Positions 37,458-47,088 of a DNA stretch of 64,000 bases are shown piece by piece. Position numbers and translations under genes: made by a program. This stretch comes from CBDCTM01 sp965222005 (GTDB lineage: Bacteria; Bacteroidota; Bacteroidia; Chitinophagales; Saprospiraceae), in contig OZ244935.1 in NCBI GenBank assembly GCA_965222005.1, forward strand, positions 4,836,001 to 4,900,000, given 5' to 3'. Each line of letters starts with the position of its first letter. Positions within the stretch are counted from its first letter, which is position 1. The notes under the pieces were generated by a model. It did not search any database. It was not told the origin of the DNA and saw only the letters and a program-made list of their open reading frames with translations.

Positions 37458-39683
37458 TTACTCCCCTACCACCCGGCCTAACAGGGCTTTCACCGGATGG
37501 TGATGCTTCACCACTATCACCGTTTTGGACGTATTGCGGGCAATATCTTCGGGAATATTTCCAAATAAAATCTGCGGATAAATGCTTTGGCTCGCTGCTC
37601 CCACCATCACCGCATCATAATCTTCCGCAGCTTCCACGATGCCCTGGCTTACTGAATCGTGGGAGATGATTTTGCGCGCAATGCGAATAGTATCGGAGGC
37701 TGGCAAGCGTTGACTTGCCTCTTGAAGCTGTATTTTGCTCTTTTCAATATCTGCCTCGGAGGTCGCCTCAGGCACTACATGGCAGAGCGTCAGCTCGCCG
37801 CCAAAGGCCTCTACTAGCGGAACTGCATAGCTTTCGGCACATTGAGCATGCTCACCACCTGCCGATGGCAGCAATAATTTCTTCAGCCGTACTTCACCAT
37901 CTGCTGCAAACTTCACCAGCAATAAATCCTGCCGGGCATGATCGACAATGGCATCGATAACCGAGCCTAATATTTTTTCCTTATTGGTAGAAAAACCCTT
38001 CCAGCCCAATACAATCAGATTGCAATGCCGCTCACTGGCTGTTTCCAGAATAGCGCGAGCTACATGATGAGCAACCCGCACCAATGCATGCGCAGCAATC
38101 TGCTGCTCTTCTACATATCGGCGGGCCTCATTGAGCATCTTCTGATCGCGCTCAATCACTCCTTCATCAAATCTGGTGACAGGAAGCTGATCGGGCACAC
38201 TCACCACCCGCAGCAGCAGAATTTCTCCCCCCTGCCGTTTGGCAATAGCAATGGCGATATCCAGCAGGCCGTTCACATTGGCCGGATTGGCGATTGGCAC
38301 CAGCAGGCGAAAGCGGTTTTTATCAACCGTTCCCCTGCCCTGGCTATGAGCAATATGCGAAGCATGGCCAGGTATGGCCTCTTCGGCAGGCAAAGAGCTC
38401 TTCCAGATCACAAAGGCCAGCATACCCAAAAGCAGACTGCCGAGAGCCAGCAGGAGGGGCAGCGGATGTGAAAATATCTGAACGATGAGGTATAAATTCG
38501 CCAGAATGCCCAAAATTGGCAGCAAGGGAACCAGTGGAACTTTGAAGGGGCGTTCGATATCCGGATACTTGCGGCGATGGCTAATCAGGGCAGCATTGAC
38601 CAATATCAAAACCAGTAGCAAGACGGTGTTTGCATAGTAGCTGAGATCCTCCAGCGGTAATAGCAGTGCAAATAGCATAATGGCGCCGCCTATGATGAGC
38701 ACCGCCACCGCCGGAGTGCGCGTAGCTTTGTTGATCAATCCTACTTTTTTGGGCATATGCCCCAGATGGCTCATCGAAAGCAGTACTCTCGAGCCGGCCA
38801 TGATGGAGGCATTGGAAGCTGAAACCATAGAAAATATGGCGCCTGCTATGATTACATAGCCACCAATAGCACCCAGGAATTTTTTGGCCGCCTCCCCCAT
38901 CGACGCTTCGTTGTATTCTGTAATATCGGCAAACAGAACCACCAGCACTACTAATGTATAGAGCAAGGTCACCACGCCCATCGAAATAAAAATAGCTTTT
39001 GGAATATTTTTTACGGGATTTTTCACCTCGCCTGCCGATGCTGCGATTGCCGAAAATCCGAAAAAGGTGATGAACACCATTGCGGCTGTAGTCCCGATTT
39101 GCAATACATCTGTACTAAACCGGTTAATAACTTCATCTATTTCTATATACTTTAAACCACCGATGATAAACCAGATCAGCAGCAAAACCTTGGCTGCCGT
39201 TACCACTACCTGAAATTTGCCGCTCTCCTTTGTCCCTTTTATGTTGAGCCAAATCAGCGCTACCAACATCAACAGGCCAAATAGCGCCTCTACGGGGCTG
39301 TGCCAGATGAATTCGTTGAAATAACTGGACAAACTGGCAATATAAAAGGCGCAAGAGGAGGCGTAACCTAAAAACAGCGCCCAGCCTACAAAATAGGCCA
39401 CCGGCGCCGGATAGGTCTTGCGGGCATACAAATATCCTTCTCCTGTGCGCGGGTAAATAGATACAAATTCGCAATAAGTAAGGGCAGTAAATATGGCAAC
39501 CAGGGCAGCCAGCAGGAAGGAAAGAATGGCTGCAGAGCCTACATTGCGGATGGCCAGGCCGGAGAGGGTGAAAATACCGGCAGCTATCATGGTGCCTATC
39601 CCAATGGCCAGAGCCGAGGTAAGGCCTAAATCCCGGCTCAATTGGGTTTCTACCTGAGCCCTTTGCCCTTCATCGTGTTGCAT
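37458..39683 (-). CDS. Amino-acid permease with two C-terminal universal stress protein domains
   Basis: 741 residues. An APC-family permease (about 1-430, twelve helices) begins DLGLTSALAIGIGTMIAAGIFTLSG, the characteristic first-helix motif with GIF; GFSAIAASAGEVKNP marks the sixth helix. Then two USP domains: about 455-600 (RLLVPIANPANVNGLLDIA, VIERDQKM, LIVLGWKG) and about 605-735 (LKKLLLPSAGG, LCHVVPEAT, MVGAAS). USP domains bind ATP/AMP and probably gate the transporter. APC-USP fusions are known in bacteria and archaea. Cationic amino-acid or polyamine transport is a guess. Confidence 0.9.
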   Translation of the reverse strand: MQHDEGQRAQVETQLSRDLGLTSALAIGIGTMIAAGIFTLSGLAIRNVGSAAILSFLLAALVAIFTALTYCEFVSIYPRTGEGYLYARKTYPAPVAYFVGWALFLGYASSCAFYIASLSSYFNEFIWHSPVEALFGLLMLVALIWLNIKGTKESGKFQVVVTAAKVLLLIWFIIGGLKYIEIDEVINRFSTDVLQIGTTAAMVFITFFGFSAIAASAGEVKNPVKNIPKAIFISMGVVTLLYTLVVLVVLFADITEYNEASMGEAAKKFLGAIGGYVIIAGAIFSMVSASNASIMAGSRVLLSMSHLGHMPKKVGLINKATRTPAVAVLIIGGAIMLFALLLPLEDLSYYANTVLLLVLILVNAALISHRRKYPDIERPFKVPLVPLLPILGILANLYLIVQIFSHPLPLLLALGSLLLGMLAFVIWKSSLPAEEAIPGHASHIAHSQGRGTVDKNRFRLLVPIANPANVNGLLDIAIAIAKRQGGEILLLRVVSVPDQLPVTRFDEGVIERDQKMLNEARRYVEEQQIAAHALVRVAHHVARAILETASERHCNLIVLGWKGFSTNKEKILGSVIDAIVDHARQDLLLVKFAADGEVRLKKLLLPSAGGEHAQCAESYAVPLVEAFGGELTLCHVVPEATSEADIEKSKIQLQEASQRLPASDTIRIARKIISHDSVSQGIVEAAEDYDAVMVGAASQSIYPQILFGNIPEDIARNTSKTVIVVKHHHPVKALLGRVVGE

Positions 39684-39793
39684 TAGCTGTGCTATTGCTT
39701 AGTCAAAAGTATTGCGCTGCCTCATGTCTCATACATTTCGCAGCGCTGTATGAATAACAAAAGGGCAATTTAGGTAAAATTAGAAGAGAAGTT

Positions 39794-42214
39794 TTAGTGT
39801 ATCACCAATTTTTTGATCAGCTTTCCGAATCGCAGCCAATAGATGCCTCTCGGCCAATCACTTACCGATAAGATCATCCAACTCTCCCTGTCCATGACAC
39901 TGCTCCCGTTCTGATAAACTTCCACACCCTGAATGTTGAAAATCTGCAATTCCAGGGCACGAGGGGTTTCCTGCTGCCAGCTAATCCACACCTGATCCTG
40001 TGCTGGATTTGGAAAAAGCACTACTTTCAGCCCACCTGCTGTCTCATCCAGGCCTGTGGAGGTATTCACTACTGCCTCCACAAGAATGCGGCGACTTGCA
40101 CAGCTGATGCCGTTTGCCGTAATGACGTTTTCAACAAAAAAGTGAGTAGTGGTAGTAATGAAGGGCTTGTAAATAGTACCTACGAACAGCAAAGTCCCTT
40201 CTATGTCGTACCAATGTGGAGCCGGACCACTAGCCATCAAACTCACCTGACCGGGGCCGGCAATGGTATCTGTCACGACCTCCGGCACGGGCGGCCGATT
40301 CGTTACAAGCACTGTCAGAGGGGCAGAGCTAAAGGATTCGCAAAGGCCTACCGTGGTTACCTGATAGGTACCTGCATTGTGTACGATGATGGATTGATTG
40401 GTACTTCCGTTCGACCATTCGTAGCCCAGGGCATCGGAAGCGGTAAGCTGAATGAGCTCGCCCTGGCAGATAGCAAGGGTATCGTATTGCTGGCCCGCAA
40501 CGGTGATGACTGGCTTCTCCTGCGGATCCACCACCACTTCAATGGGATAGCTCTCCGTCTGGCAGCCAAACTGGTTGGTGACAGTTACCTGATAACTACC
40601 GCTGGCACCCACCACAATAGAAGGAGTAGTGGCTCCATCCGACCAAAGGTAGCCCACAGCCGCAGGAGCATTCAATTTGACTTGTTGGCCACTACACAAA
40701 ACCAGTTCGCCACTGGGTCGAATGTGGGCATCAGAATAGAGGCAGTCTCCTTTTATCACTTTTACAAATTGGTCGGGCCGCAGATCCGTATAGGTTTCGA
40801 CCAGGGCATTGGGGCCCGGCCAACGGATAACCAGCTTATCGATATATCCGGCTTTCCCCAATCCAAAATACTGGGTAAAGCTGTTGCTAATTCCGTAGCC
40901 TTCGCCGGAGCGAACTTCCCGGATTTGAACCCCCCAGGCTCCATGGATCTCCACTCGCGCACCGATGGCGTTTCGGTTGGTCAATGGGGCATCAAGGCTT
41001 ACGGCAAAAAAGTGATTTTCATCTTCTTCATTCATCCATAACACATCCATATCGGTACCGGAAGAACTGGCAGAATATATATCGAGCCGCCCGTCGTGAT
41101 TGACGTCTCCACAAGCGAAGGTGGAAAGATGGTAGTCGCCGAAGGGATTGTCCAGCCGCTTGAAGGTTTTGTCGCCATTGTTGCTAAAAAATTCGTACCC
41201 CTGCTGACCACTCAGCAGCAAATCCACAAAACCATCATTATCAAAATCGCGGAAAAACCCCTGCAAATGCCCGTCCAGCAAGGTCACAATATGGCTGCCG
41301 GCAGTAATATCCGTAAAAAGGCCATTGCCAAGATTCTCCATTAGCAAGCCTTGAGCATGATGGTTGACGATAAAGCAATCCATGTCGCCATCATTGTCAA
41401 TATCCTGAAAATCAGTAGTCCAACTCTGCTCATTCCTCGCCAATCCGGCCGATAGGCCCTGCTCGCTAAATTGTCCGTTTCCATCATTGACAAAAAGCTG
41501 ATTGATGCGACGCGGATCGTCCACTGAAGTGGCGCGGGCATAACATTTCGAGATATAAAGATCGAGATCACCATCATTGTCCATGTCGGTCCAGATGCTG
41601 GAATAGTTGCCCCCGTTGAGTGAGTCGGGGCTGTAGATGTTCATAGGCAACAGATTGGTGACCGGCAGGAAGTTGCCCAGCCCGTCATGGAGCCATGTTC
41701 GGGAGGTGGCCGTATCATTGCACACAAAGACATCGAGAAAACCATCGTTATTGATATCCACAAAATTGGAACCCTGAGTGTAGAGGATAGAATTGGGCAG
41801 CACCTCTGATTCGAAAGCCAGCCCGTTGGCGGAAGCGCGCAACAAGTGCAGCCCGTCACCGGCACCACCGAGTAGCAAGTCATTGAAACCATTGCCATCC
41901 ACATCCGCTATTGCCAAGCTAAACTGTTTGCGATCCGATACCTCTCCAAATGAATAGCTGGTAAAGGATTGGTGGTTGTGTTGAATTTGAATATCAAGCG
42001 AAACACCTTGCCTGAGCCGAATGATGTCATCCAGGCCATCAGCATTGACATCGGCAATGCCCATTACTACATCGCTGCGGAAGGTAGAGCCTGCCAACAG
42101 GTAATTTTGGTTGGAAAAGGCAAAGTCTTCGGTATTCAATTGCTGGGCAAAAAGGATCGCCGGACAGAGGATAGCACTCAAAAATAGGCCCCAAAATGGA
42201 TCGCTTGTTTTCAC
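39794..42214 (-). CDS. FG-GAP/ASPIC-domain secreted protein with T9SS type A sorting domain
   Basis: 806 residues. Signal peptide about 1-23 (LFAQQ). Six or so FG-GAP/VCBS repeats (about 50-400), recognisable by Asp-rich calcium loops (DVNADGLDDI, DVDGNGFNDL, DINNDGFLDVFV, DMDNDGDLDLYIS, DIDNDGDMDCFIV, DVNHDGRLDIYS), then an ASPIC/UnbV domain (about 425-490; VRSGEGYGISNSFTQYFGLG). Two Ig-like units (YLWSDGATTPSIVV, YEWSNGSTNQSIIV) precede a sorting domain (VVLFPNPAQDQVWISW ... WPRGIYWLRFGK). A surface beta-propeller adhesin or binding protein is likely. Confidence 0.9.
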   Translation of the reverse strand: MKTSDPFWGLFLSAILCPAILFAQQLNTEDFAFSNQNYLLAGSTFRSDVVMGIADVNADGLDDIIRLRQGVSLDIQIQHNHQSFTSYSFGEVSDRKQFSLAIADVDGNGFNDLLLGGAGDGLHLLRASANGLAFESEVLPNSILYTQGSNFVDINNDGFLDVFVCNDTATSRTWLHDGLGNFLPVTNLLPMNIYSPDSLNGGNYSSIWTDMDNDGDLDLYISKCYARATSVDDPRRINQLFVNDGNGQFSEQGLSAGLARNEQSWTTDFQDIDNDGDMDCFIVNHHAQGLLMENLGNGLFTDITAGSHIVTLLDGHLQGFFRDFDNDGFVDLLLSGQQGYEFFSNNGDKTFKRLDNPFGDYHLSTFACGDVNHDGRLDIYSASSSGTDMDVLWMNEEDENHFFAVSLDAPLTNRNAIGARVEIHGAWGVQIREVRSGEGYGISNSFTQYFGLGKAGYIDKLVIRWPGPNALVETYTDLRPDQFVKVIKGDCLYSDAHIRPSGELVLCSGQQVKLNAPAAVGYLWSDGATTPSIVVGASGSYQVTVTNQFGCQTESYPIEVVVDPQEKPVITVAGQQYDTLAICQGELIQLTASDALGYEWSNGSTNQSIIVHNAGTYQVTTVGLCESFSSAPLTVLVTNRPPVPEVVTDTIAGPGQVSLMASGPAPHWYDIEGTLLFVGTIYKPFITTTTHFFVENVITANGISCASRRILVEAVVNTSTGLDETAGGLKVVLFPNPAQDQVWISWQQETPRALELQIFNIQGVEVYQNGSSVMDRESWMILSVSDWPRGIYWLRFGKLIKKLVIH

Positions 42215-42354
42215 GGGTAATTACATGATTTGAACACCTAAATATACTAAATTGCCGCCAATATTGTCAAATCAAATGAGATCTTTGATAATATGAATAA
42301 ATTTACCACTGTCGGCTAATTATCTTAATTTTAGGCTTCCAAAGATAATCTACT

Positions 42355-42957
42355 ATGAAAAGAGTTTTAGTTTGCCTGGTAATCTGTACCAGCTGTTTGT
42401 CCGGCTACACCCAAATCGAATCGGATGATCTGCTGATAGGCGGCAATATATCCCTGAGTCAAACCAATCGGGAAAGCACCAAGTTTTTTGGATTCTCATT
42501 CAATCCCTACATAGCCTATTTTGTACTTGACAAGCTTGCCATTGGCAGCGGAATGGGGATCAATTATTATAAAAATAAGTATAAGCCCACTCAAGCCCCT
42601 GAAAGCACCTCCAGCAATATTCAACTGAGCATCAATCCCGGCTTGCGCTTTTATCCGGGCCAATACGGTGCATTAGCCCCATTTGTAGAGTTTTATACGA
42701 AATTTTCATCTTCTGTTAATAAAAGCACTTCTTTTCTCGGCCCCGATCAAAGCCGAACCAGCCAAGACCTGCGCTTAGGTCTCGGTGGAGGGCTTGCTTA
42801 CTTTTTAACCTCCTCAGTGGCTATTGATAGTCGCCTGGTAGTAGAGCGGCACAGCTCAAAAGATTTCAAAAGCTATTATTCCACGCTTTTTACAATGGGT
42901 TTGCAAGTTCATTTGTCTGGAAATAGTAGAAGCGTAACTAACAAAGAGATAGAATAA
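42355..42957 (+). CDS. Outer-membrane beta-barrel protein
   Basis: 200 residues. Signal peptide about 1-19 (SGYTQIES cleavage region). Mature part is a regular beta-barrel: DLLIGGNISLSQTNRE, FFGFSFNPYIAYFVLDKLAIGSG, LSINPGLRFYPGQYGALAPF, LRLGLGGGLAYFLTSSVAI, LFTMGLQVHLSG. The fold fits OMP_b-brl families. No partner in the immediate neighbourhood; function unknown. Confidence 0.85.
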   Translation: MKRVLVCLVICTSCLSGYTQIESDDLLIGGNISLSQTNRESTKFFGFSFNPYIAYFVLDKLAIGSGMGINYYKNKYKPTQAPESTSSNIQLSINPGLRFYPGQYGALAPFVEFYTKFSSSVNKSTSFLGPDQSRTSQDLRLGLGGGLAYFLTSSVAIDSRLVVERHSSKDFKSYYSTLFTMGLQVHLSGNSRSVTNKEIE

Positions 42958-43079
42958 ATTGTGATTGAACAGTTAGCTTGGCCCGAAAATAGTTCGTTTA
43001 CCAGCCAGCAGCCATTGCTATGTAGCATTTTCACCGATCAAAACATTTATTTATTTTCACCATTACCAATCCGTCTAGA

Positions 43080-43901
43080 ATGAAAATAAAGCCTCTCTGC
43101 TTTCTTGTATGTTGTCTATTGTTTTCCTGTCAGCAATCCTCTACCGACTCCGAAGATGCTTCAGGCTCAAACAGTAAAACCAGCTTGCATGCCAATGGCA
43201 ATTCAGCTGTCGCAGGCATCCAGCTTGCCTGCCTTCCGCCACCTAAAAAGCTAAGTAGCCTCACGAATTTCCTCCATGTGGTAGTTGGAAAAAACAAATA
43301 CCCCGTAGCGCAGGTAGCGACCTGCATCAATATACTGAGCAACCAATATGCTACCTATCAAATACCGGCCTCGGCAATACAGGCTATGCTGGGCCGTACT
43401 ACTGAGGGGGACTATTGCTTCTTCCTCCAGCCTGGACCCGATGGAGGCTATCAATTGCTTCAGGGCAGCAAGCCAAGCACTTCCACCCATTTTGAGTATA
43501 AAATCGTGGCCAGCATCAATCGGGAGGCTGAATACATTCCGGCCTTCGGCCTTACGGAAACGGAAGGCGTCTATTTGCTCAATGAAGGAGATAAGCTCCT
43601 ATTATTTGTGATCTTCAAAAATGCCGGTACTATTAAGGCCATTCTGTATGAATTGGAAGATGAAGTTACCAAAAACACGAACCTCAAGGCAGTATTCAGT
43701 AGCGCAAAGACTACGATACTGAAACATTTTTTAATCAGCCCTTATGACCATTCCTTCACCTCTGAACTAGGCAAAGGGCAGATAAGCGGGCAGGCCGGAA
43801 GCTATCAACTCACCTTCTTTGATTTAGCTACAAAGCCGCTAAGCTTCCACTTTCATCCTCAGTATTCCGCCGAACTCAAAGCCATGGAAAACAGAAAATG
43901 A
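43080..43901 (+). CDS. Lipoprotein of unknown function
   Basis: 273 residues. Lipoprotein signal MKIKPLCFLVCCLLFSCQQ with lipobox LFSC (Cys17). After a low-complexity linker (SSTDSEDASGSNSK) comes a mixed alpha/beta region (FLHVVVGKNKYPVAQVATCI, ASAIQAMLGRTTEGDYCFFLQ, FEYKIVASINREAEYIPAF). I do not recognise a family. Start is clear. Isolated on the plus strand. Confidence 0.75.
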   Translation: MKIKPLCFLVCCLLFSCQQSSTDSEDASGSNSKTSLHANGNSAVAGIQLACLPPPKKLSSLTNFLHVVVGKNKYPVAQVATCINILSNQYATYQIPASAIQAMLGRTTEGDYCFFLQPGPDGGYQLLQGSKPSTSTHFEYKIVASINREAEYIPAFGLTETEGVYLLNEGDKLLLFVIFKNAGTIKAILYELEDEVTKNTNLKAVFSSAKTTILKHFLISPYDHSFTSELGKGQISGQAGSYQLTFFDLATKPLSFHFHPQYSAELKAMENRK

Positions 43902-43978
43902 CAGGCTACAACCAAAAAAGCACAGTCCTGGCAGAACCATGCTTTTGAAGAAGGAAAATATGATAGTATCGACGCGTG

Positions 43979-44995
43979 TTATCGTTTAAGAACCTTTTCA
44001 GTCAGCGTATTTTTATCATTTCGAAAGGCTACAAAGTAGGTGCCCAGGGGATAGCCCGCTAATGACAGACGTGCTTCCACCACTCCGTTGCTGGAGCTCA
44101 CCTTTTGCACCTCGAGCAGTTGGCCGGCAGCATCAAACAATTGCATTTCCAGGCTTTCTTGAGGAGGTCCTACCAAATTGACGTTGACCCGATCAACAGA
44201 CGGATTGGGAAACAAACGGATCTGAACGAGTTGTTCCAACTGCTGTATGCCCAGGGGTTGGCCATAAGCTTCCTCAAAGCGCACACTACAATCGTCCATC
44301 ACTTTGAAACGCCAAAAGTGATCGTTTCGGCAATCAGTCTCACAATCCAGCCAGCTGTAGCGATAGATGAGCTCCACATACCCATCGGCTGGCTGGTAGC
44401 TAATGTCTTTGGTCGATTCGCCAAGCAGGCTATCCGCCAGCCAGCCGTTCACCCCTTCGATCTCGGCAAACAGATTGCCGAGCGCAGCCATATTCAAATC
44501 GAGCGGGCTGCGCAGCCGAATCAACAGTTCGCCAGTGGCTTGGAGGCTGGCCTCCTGTTTGTACAAATCGTATTTGCGCAGCAATTTGTCAAAAGCTGCC
44601 AGGCCGCTCTGATCATTCAACTGAAGAGCCTCCGCCCATTGGAAAGAGGTATCCAGTAAAAGCAGCAAACTATTTAAATTGGGTTCTGCCAGTGCATGTA
44701 CTTCATACAACTCGACAACCTCCTTGCGGGCTCCCAATTCCTTGGCATTATGAACGGCCAACAAGGCCTGCAAAGCACTGTCCACATATATCTGAGGGAT
44801 AATTACCTGGCAGGAATCCGGGCTCTGGATTTGATATAAACGCCTGATGGCCAGCTTTTTAGCATCCTTTTCCCAAAGCTGAAAAACCTCCTGATCTGCC
44901 GCCTCACAAGAGGAATTGACCGTCTGTGCCTCTAAAAGTGCCGTGGCCAAACAAAGTAGCAGAGCAGCTACAAAAATTTTATCCATGCTATTCAT
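43979..44995 (-). CDS. T9SS type A cargo protein, last gene of the ECF sigma operon
   Basis: 338 residues. Signal peptide about 1-23 (ATALLEAQ). Body unknown; a helical stretch around 85-165 is followed by a segment with paired Cys (WLDCETDCRNDHFWRF). The C-terminus is a sorting domain (IRLFPNPSVDRVNVNL ... LAGYPLGTYFVAFRND). Its ATG overlaps the preceding stop (ATGA at 44992-44995), so it is translationally coupled to the upstream barrel-anchor gene and sits in the sigma operon, suggesting it is co-produced with the envelope sensor. Confidence 0.82.
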   Translation of the reverse strand: MNSMDKIFVAALLLCLATALLEAQTVNSSCEAADQEVFQLWEKDAKKLAIRRLYQIQSPDSCQVIIPQIYVDSALQALLAVHNAKELGARKEVVELYEVHALAEPNLNSLLLLLDTSFQWAEALQLNDQSGLAAFDKLLRKYDLYKQEASLQATGELLIRLRSPLDLNMAALGNLFAEIEGVNGWLADSLLGESTKDISYQPADGYVELIYRYSWLDCETDCRNDHFWRFKVMDDCSVRFEEAYGQPLGIQQLEQLVQIRLFPNPSVDRVNVNLVGPPQESLEMQLFDAAGQLLEVQKVSSSNGVVEARLSLAGYPLGTYFVAFRNDKNTLTEKVLKR

Positions 44996-46305
44996 AAGAA
45001 ATATTTCAACTGCAAGCTCACAAACTCATGTGCATCCACCTGCCGGATGCCGAAGGCATCGTCTTTGGTAAAATCGTGCAGACCGTGATAGTAATGAACA
45101 CCGATCTCCAGCCCCTTGCACAACACGGCCGACAGCCCTGCCGAGGCCGACACATTAAGGCGGCGGATACCGCCTCGCACCTTATCAGGCACATCCGTTT
45201 GGTTGTTGAAGGCTATTAAACTAGGATCGTATGCCCCTTCATTATTCTCGTATTTCAAAGCGGTATGCAGCAGCCAGCTCAACTCCATGCCGCTGCTAAT
45301 GCGCAGCCAATGGTTGATTCTATACACCATTTGCACAGGCACATTCAGATAGGCCATACGGGCAATAGGCAAACTGCCTACCTTCCTTTCCAGACCGTAT
45401 ATATCCTTTATAGAATTCATAGAAGGATCGAGAATCAGGGTATCCACAATAGGATCAGGCCCGAGGATCACTTGATCGCGCAGAGGATCGTCTATATAAT
45501 TGGCCTGGATGGATTTGTTGATTTGGCGATAGCCCAAGCCTGCCTGAACAGCAAAACGCGAATCCAGCTTCCGCTCTGCCAATAGGCCCAACTCCCAGCC
45601 ATCGGAGGAGGTTAAACCACCTGCCAACAGCCCTGCATTGACTCCAAAGCGCCAAACCGGCTTTGGCTTGAGCCGGATTTTAGTAAGTGGATTTCGGTTG
45701 TTCTTGCTCACCTCCGGCACCAGAGTCGGCAGCAAGGAGGCAACCTCCACAGGGGGTTGTGCTGCCTTCTCAGCGGTAGCCAAAGTGGAAGAAAGCGCAT
45801 CCAAGGCGCTGATTTCCAATGCTTTAGCTGTTGATTCAACGGATTGGGGTATTTGATTGGGTTTAGTAAAGCTTAGATCATATTCTTTGTTTTGTTGAAA
45901 AATACTGGCTGCTGTTTCATTGGGTGGTGCGATTACCTGACCGGGCGGCCCCAGCCCTTCGCCAATGCCCGCTTTGAGCAAAGGCTCATGGAGTATGGCA
46001 GCCATATGATCCGTATCCGGAAGATTGGGCAGCGGCTTGGCTTTGGCGATTGGCAGCTCCTTCTCAACTGTTTTTACAGGAGCAGATGCATCAGGTTGTT
46101 CTGCCGCCCACCACCATACCAGCCCTGCTCCTGCTGTAAAAGCGATCAGCAAAAGCAGGAGCAATAGCAGATAGCGCGATTGGCCATTTGGGCGTCGGGC
46201 AGGGGTTGCGGGCATTTCCCGATCCAGCAACTGCTGCATCTTTGCCCAGCCCTGGTCAGCCCATTGGCTGTCTGATTGGTTGGAATGCTTGTTTTTAGCC
46301 TGCAT
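44992..46305 (-). CDS. Inner-membrane-anchored protein with outer-membrane-barrel-like C-terminus, putative anti-sigma partner
   Basis: 437 residues. The first 42 are cytoplasmic and acidic/basic (WAKMQQLLDREMPATP), followed by one strong membrane helix (about 44-68, LLLLLLLLIAFTAGAGLVWWW). A linker of about 130 residues rich in Pro/Glu/Ser follows, then about 215 residues of beta-barrel-like strands (WRFGVNAGLLAGGLTSSD, RFAVQAGLGYRQINKSI, VSASAGLSAVLCKGLEIGVHYY, LKYFL end). The gene overlaps the sigma gene by 11 bp and the next by 4 bp. In such operons the first membrane protein is usually an anti-sigma factor; the N-terminal segment could be the sigma-binding part. A barrel on a helix-anchored chain is unusual. 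Confidence 0.75.
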   Translation of the reverse strand: MQAKNKHSNQSDSQWADQGWAKMQQLLDREMPATPARRPNGQSRYLLLLLLLLIAFTAGAGLVWWWAAEQPDASAPVKTVEKELPIAKAKPLPNLPDTDHMAAILHEPLLKAGIGEGLGPPGQVIAPPNETAASIFQQNKEYDLSFTKPNQIPQSVESTAKALEISALDALSSTLATAEKAAQPPVEVASLLPTLVPEVSKNNRNPLTKIRLKPKPVWRFGVNAGLLAGGLTSSDGWELGLLAERKLDSRFAVQAGLGYRQINKSIQANYIDDPLRDQVILGPDPIVDTLILDPSMNSIKDIYGLERKVGSLPIARMAYLNVPVQMVYRINHWLRISSGMELSWLLHTALKYENNEGAYDPSLIAFNNQTDVPDKVRGGIRRLNVSASAGLSAVLCKGLEIGVHYYHGLHDFTKDDAFGIRQVDAHEFVSLQLKYFL

Positions 46306-46855
46306 AAAGCCTGTAATTATTATTTTTTTTTATCAAATGTTGCAACTGCTTACGTGCGTTCGACAAGTGCCATTTGGAAGTACCTACACTGATGTTGTTT
46401 TTTTTCGCAATTTCAACATGCGTAAAACCTTCAATAGCATACAACCGGAAGACTCGCCGGGTAGCGGGTGGCAGTTGGTCCACCATTTTCAATATATCTT
46501 CCATATACATCTGCTGCAAAGCCTCTTCTTTTTGGGGTTCATCACGCTCTTCCAAAACCAGGAATTGCAGATATTTCGAGTGCTTTTTGAAGTAATCTGA
46601 AAGGCTGTGATACACCAGCTTGCGTATCCAGCCTTCCAGTGAACCTTTGAAAGCAAACGTATCTAACTTCTTAAATACTCGCAAAAATCCGTTGTTGACA
46701 ATTTCCATAGCCTTATCCCGGTCATCCGTATAGCGCAGGCACATGTGCATCATGGTATTGAAATACTTCCGATACAGCAGTTCCTGAAAGAAGCGGTCAT
46801 TGCGAATACAACCAGCTACCAACTCCTTTTCGGTATATTGGCGGGAACGAGGCAT
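46295..46855 (-). CDS. ECF-type RNA polymerase sigma factor
   Basis: 186 residues. Region 2 at about 22-90 (LYRKYFNTMMHMCLRYTDD, AMEIVNNGFLRVFKKLDTF, WIRKLVYHSLSDYFKKH) and region 4 at about 120-175 (LPPATRRVFRLYAIEGFTHVEIA, ISVGTSKWHLSNARKQL). Length and layout are standard for ECF sigma factors. It heads a three-gene overlapping operon with a membrane-anchored barrel protein and a T9SS cargo, which fits envelope-responsive regulation. Confidence 0.92.
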   Translation of the reverse strand: MPRSRQYTEKELVAGCIRNDRFFQELLYRKYFNTMMHMCLRYTDDRDKAMEIVNNGFLRVFKKLDTFAFKGSLEGWIRKLVYHSLSDYFKKHSKYLQFLVLEERDEPQKEEALQQMYMEDILKMVDQLPPATRRVFRLYAIEGFTHVEIAKKNNISVGTSKWHLSNARKQLQHLIKKNNNYRLYAG

Positions 46856-47032
46856 GTAAAAATCGCTAAAGCAGTGTGTTTACTAATTATCACTTGTACC
46901 AGTATAACGTATCAATCCCTCGATTCGTCAGTCTCATAAATGGTTTTCATTTGTATAAAATTTTCCGCAGGTAAAAATTATGCAGAATCCCGAAAGCTTT
47001 CAGTACCGCACAAATGTAACCGCTTCACTCTC

Positions 47033-47088
47033 GCATGAGCTTTTTTAATCATATACTTGGGTGAATGTATGATTAAAAAAGCTCATGC
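47033..47088. repeat. Perfect 21-bp inverted repeat with 14-nt loop
   Basis: Arm 47033-47053 (GCATGAGCTTTTTTAATC...) is exactly complementary to 47068-47088. It carries internal T6/A6 runs, so in RNA it would give a strong hairpin. It is about 180 bp upstream of the ECF sigma gene start, so it could be a terminator for something upstream, a regulatory site or a small palindromic element. Confidence 0.65.
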
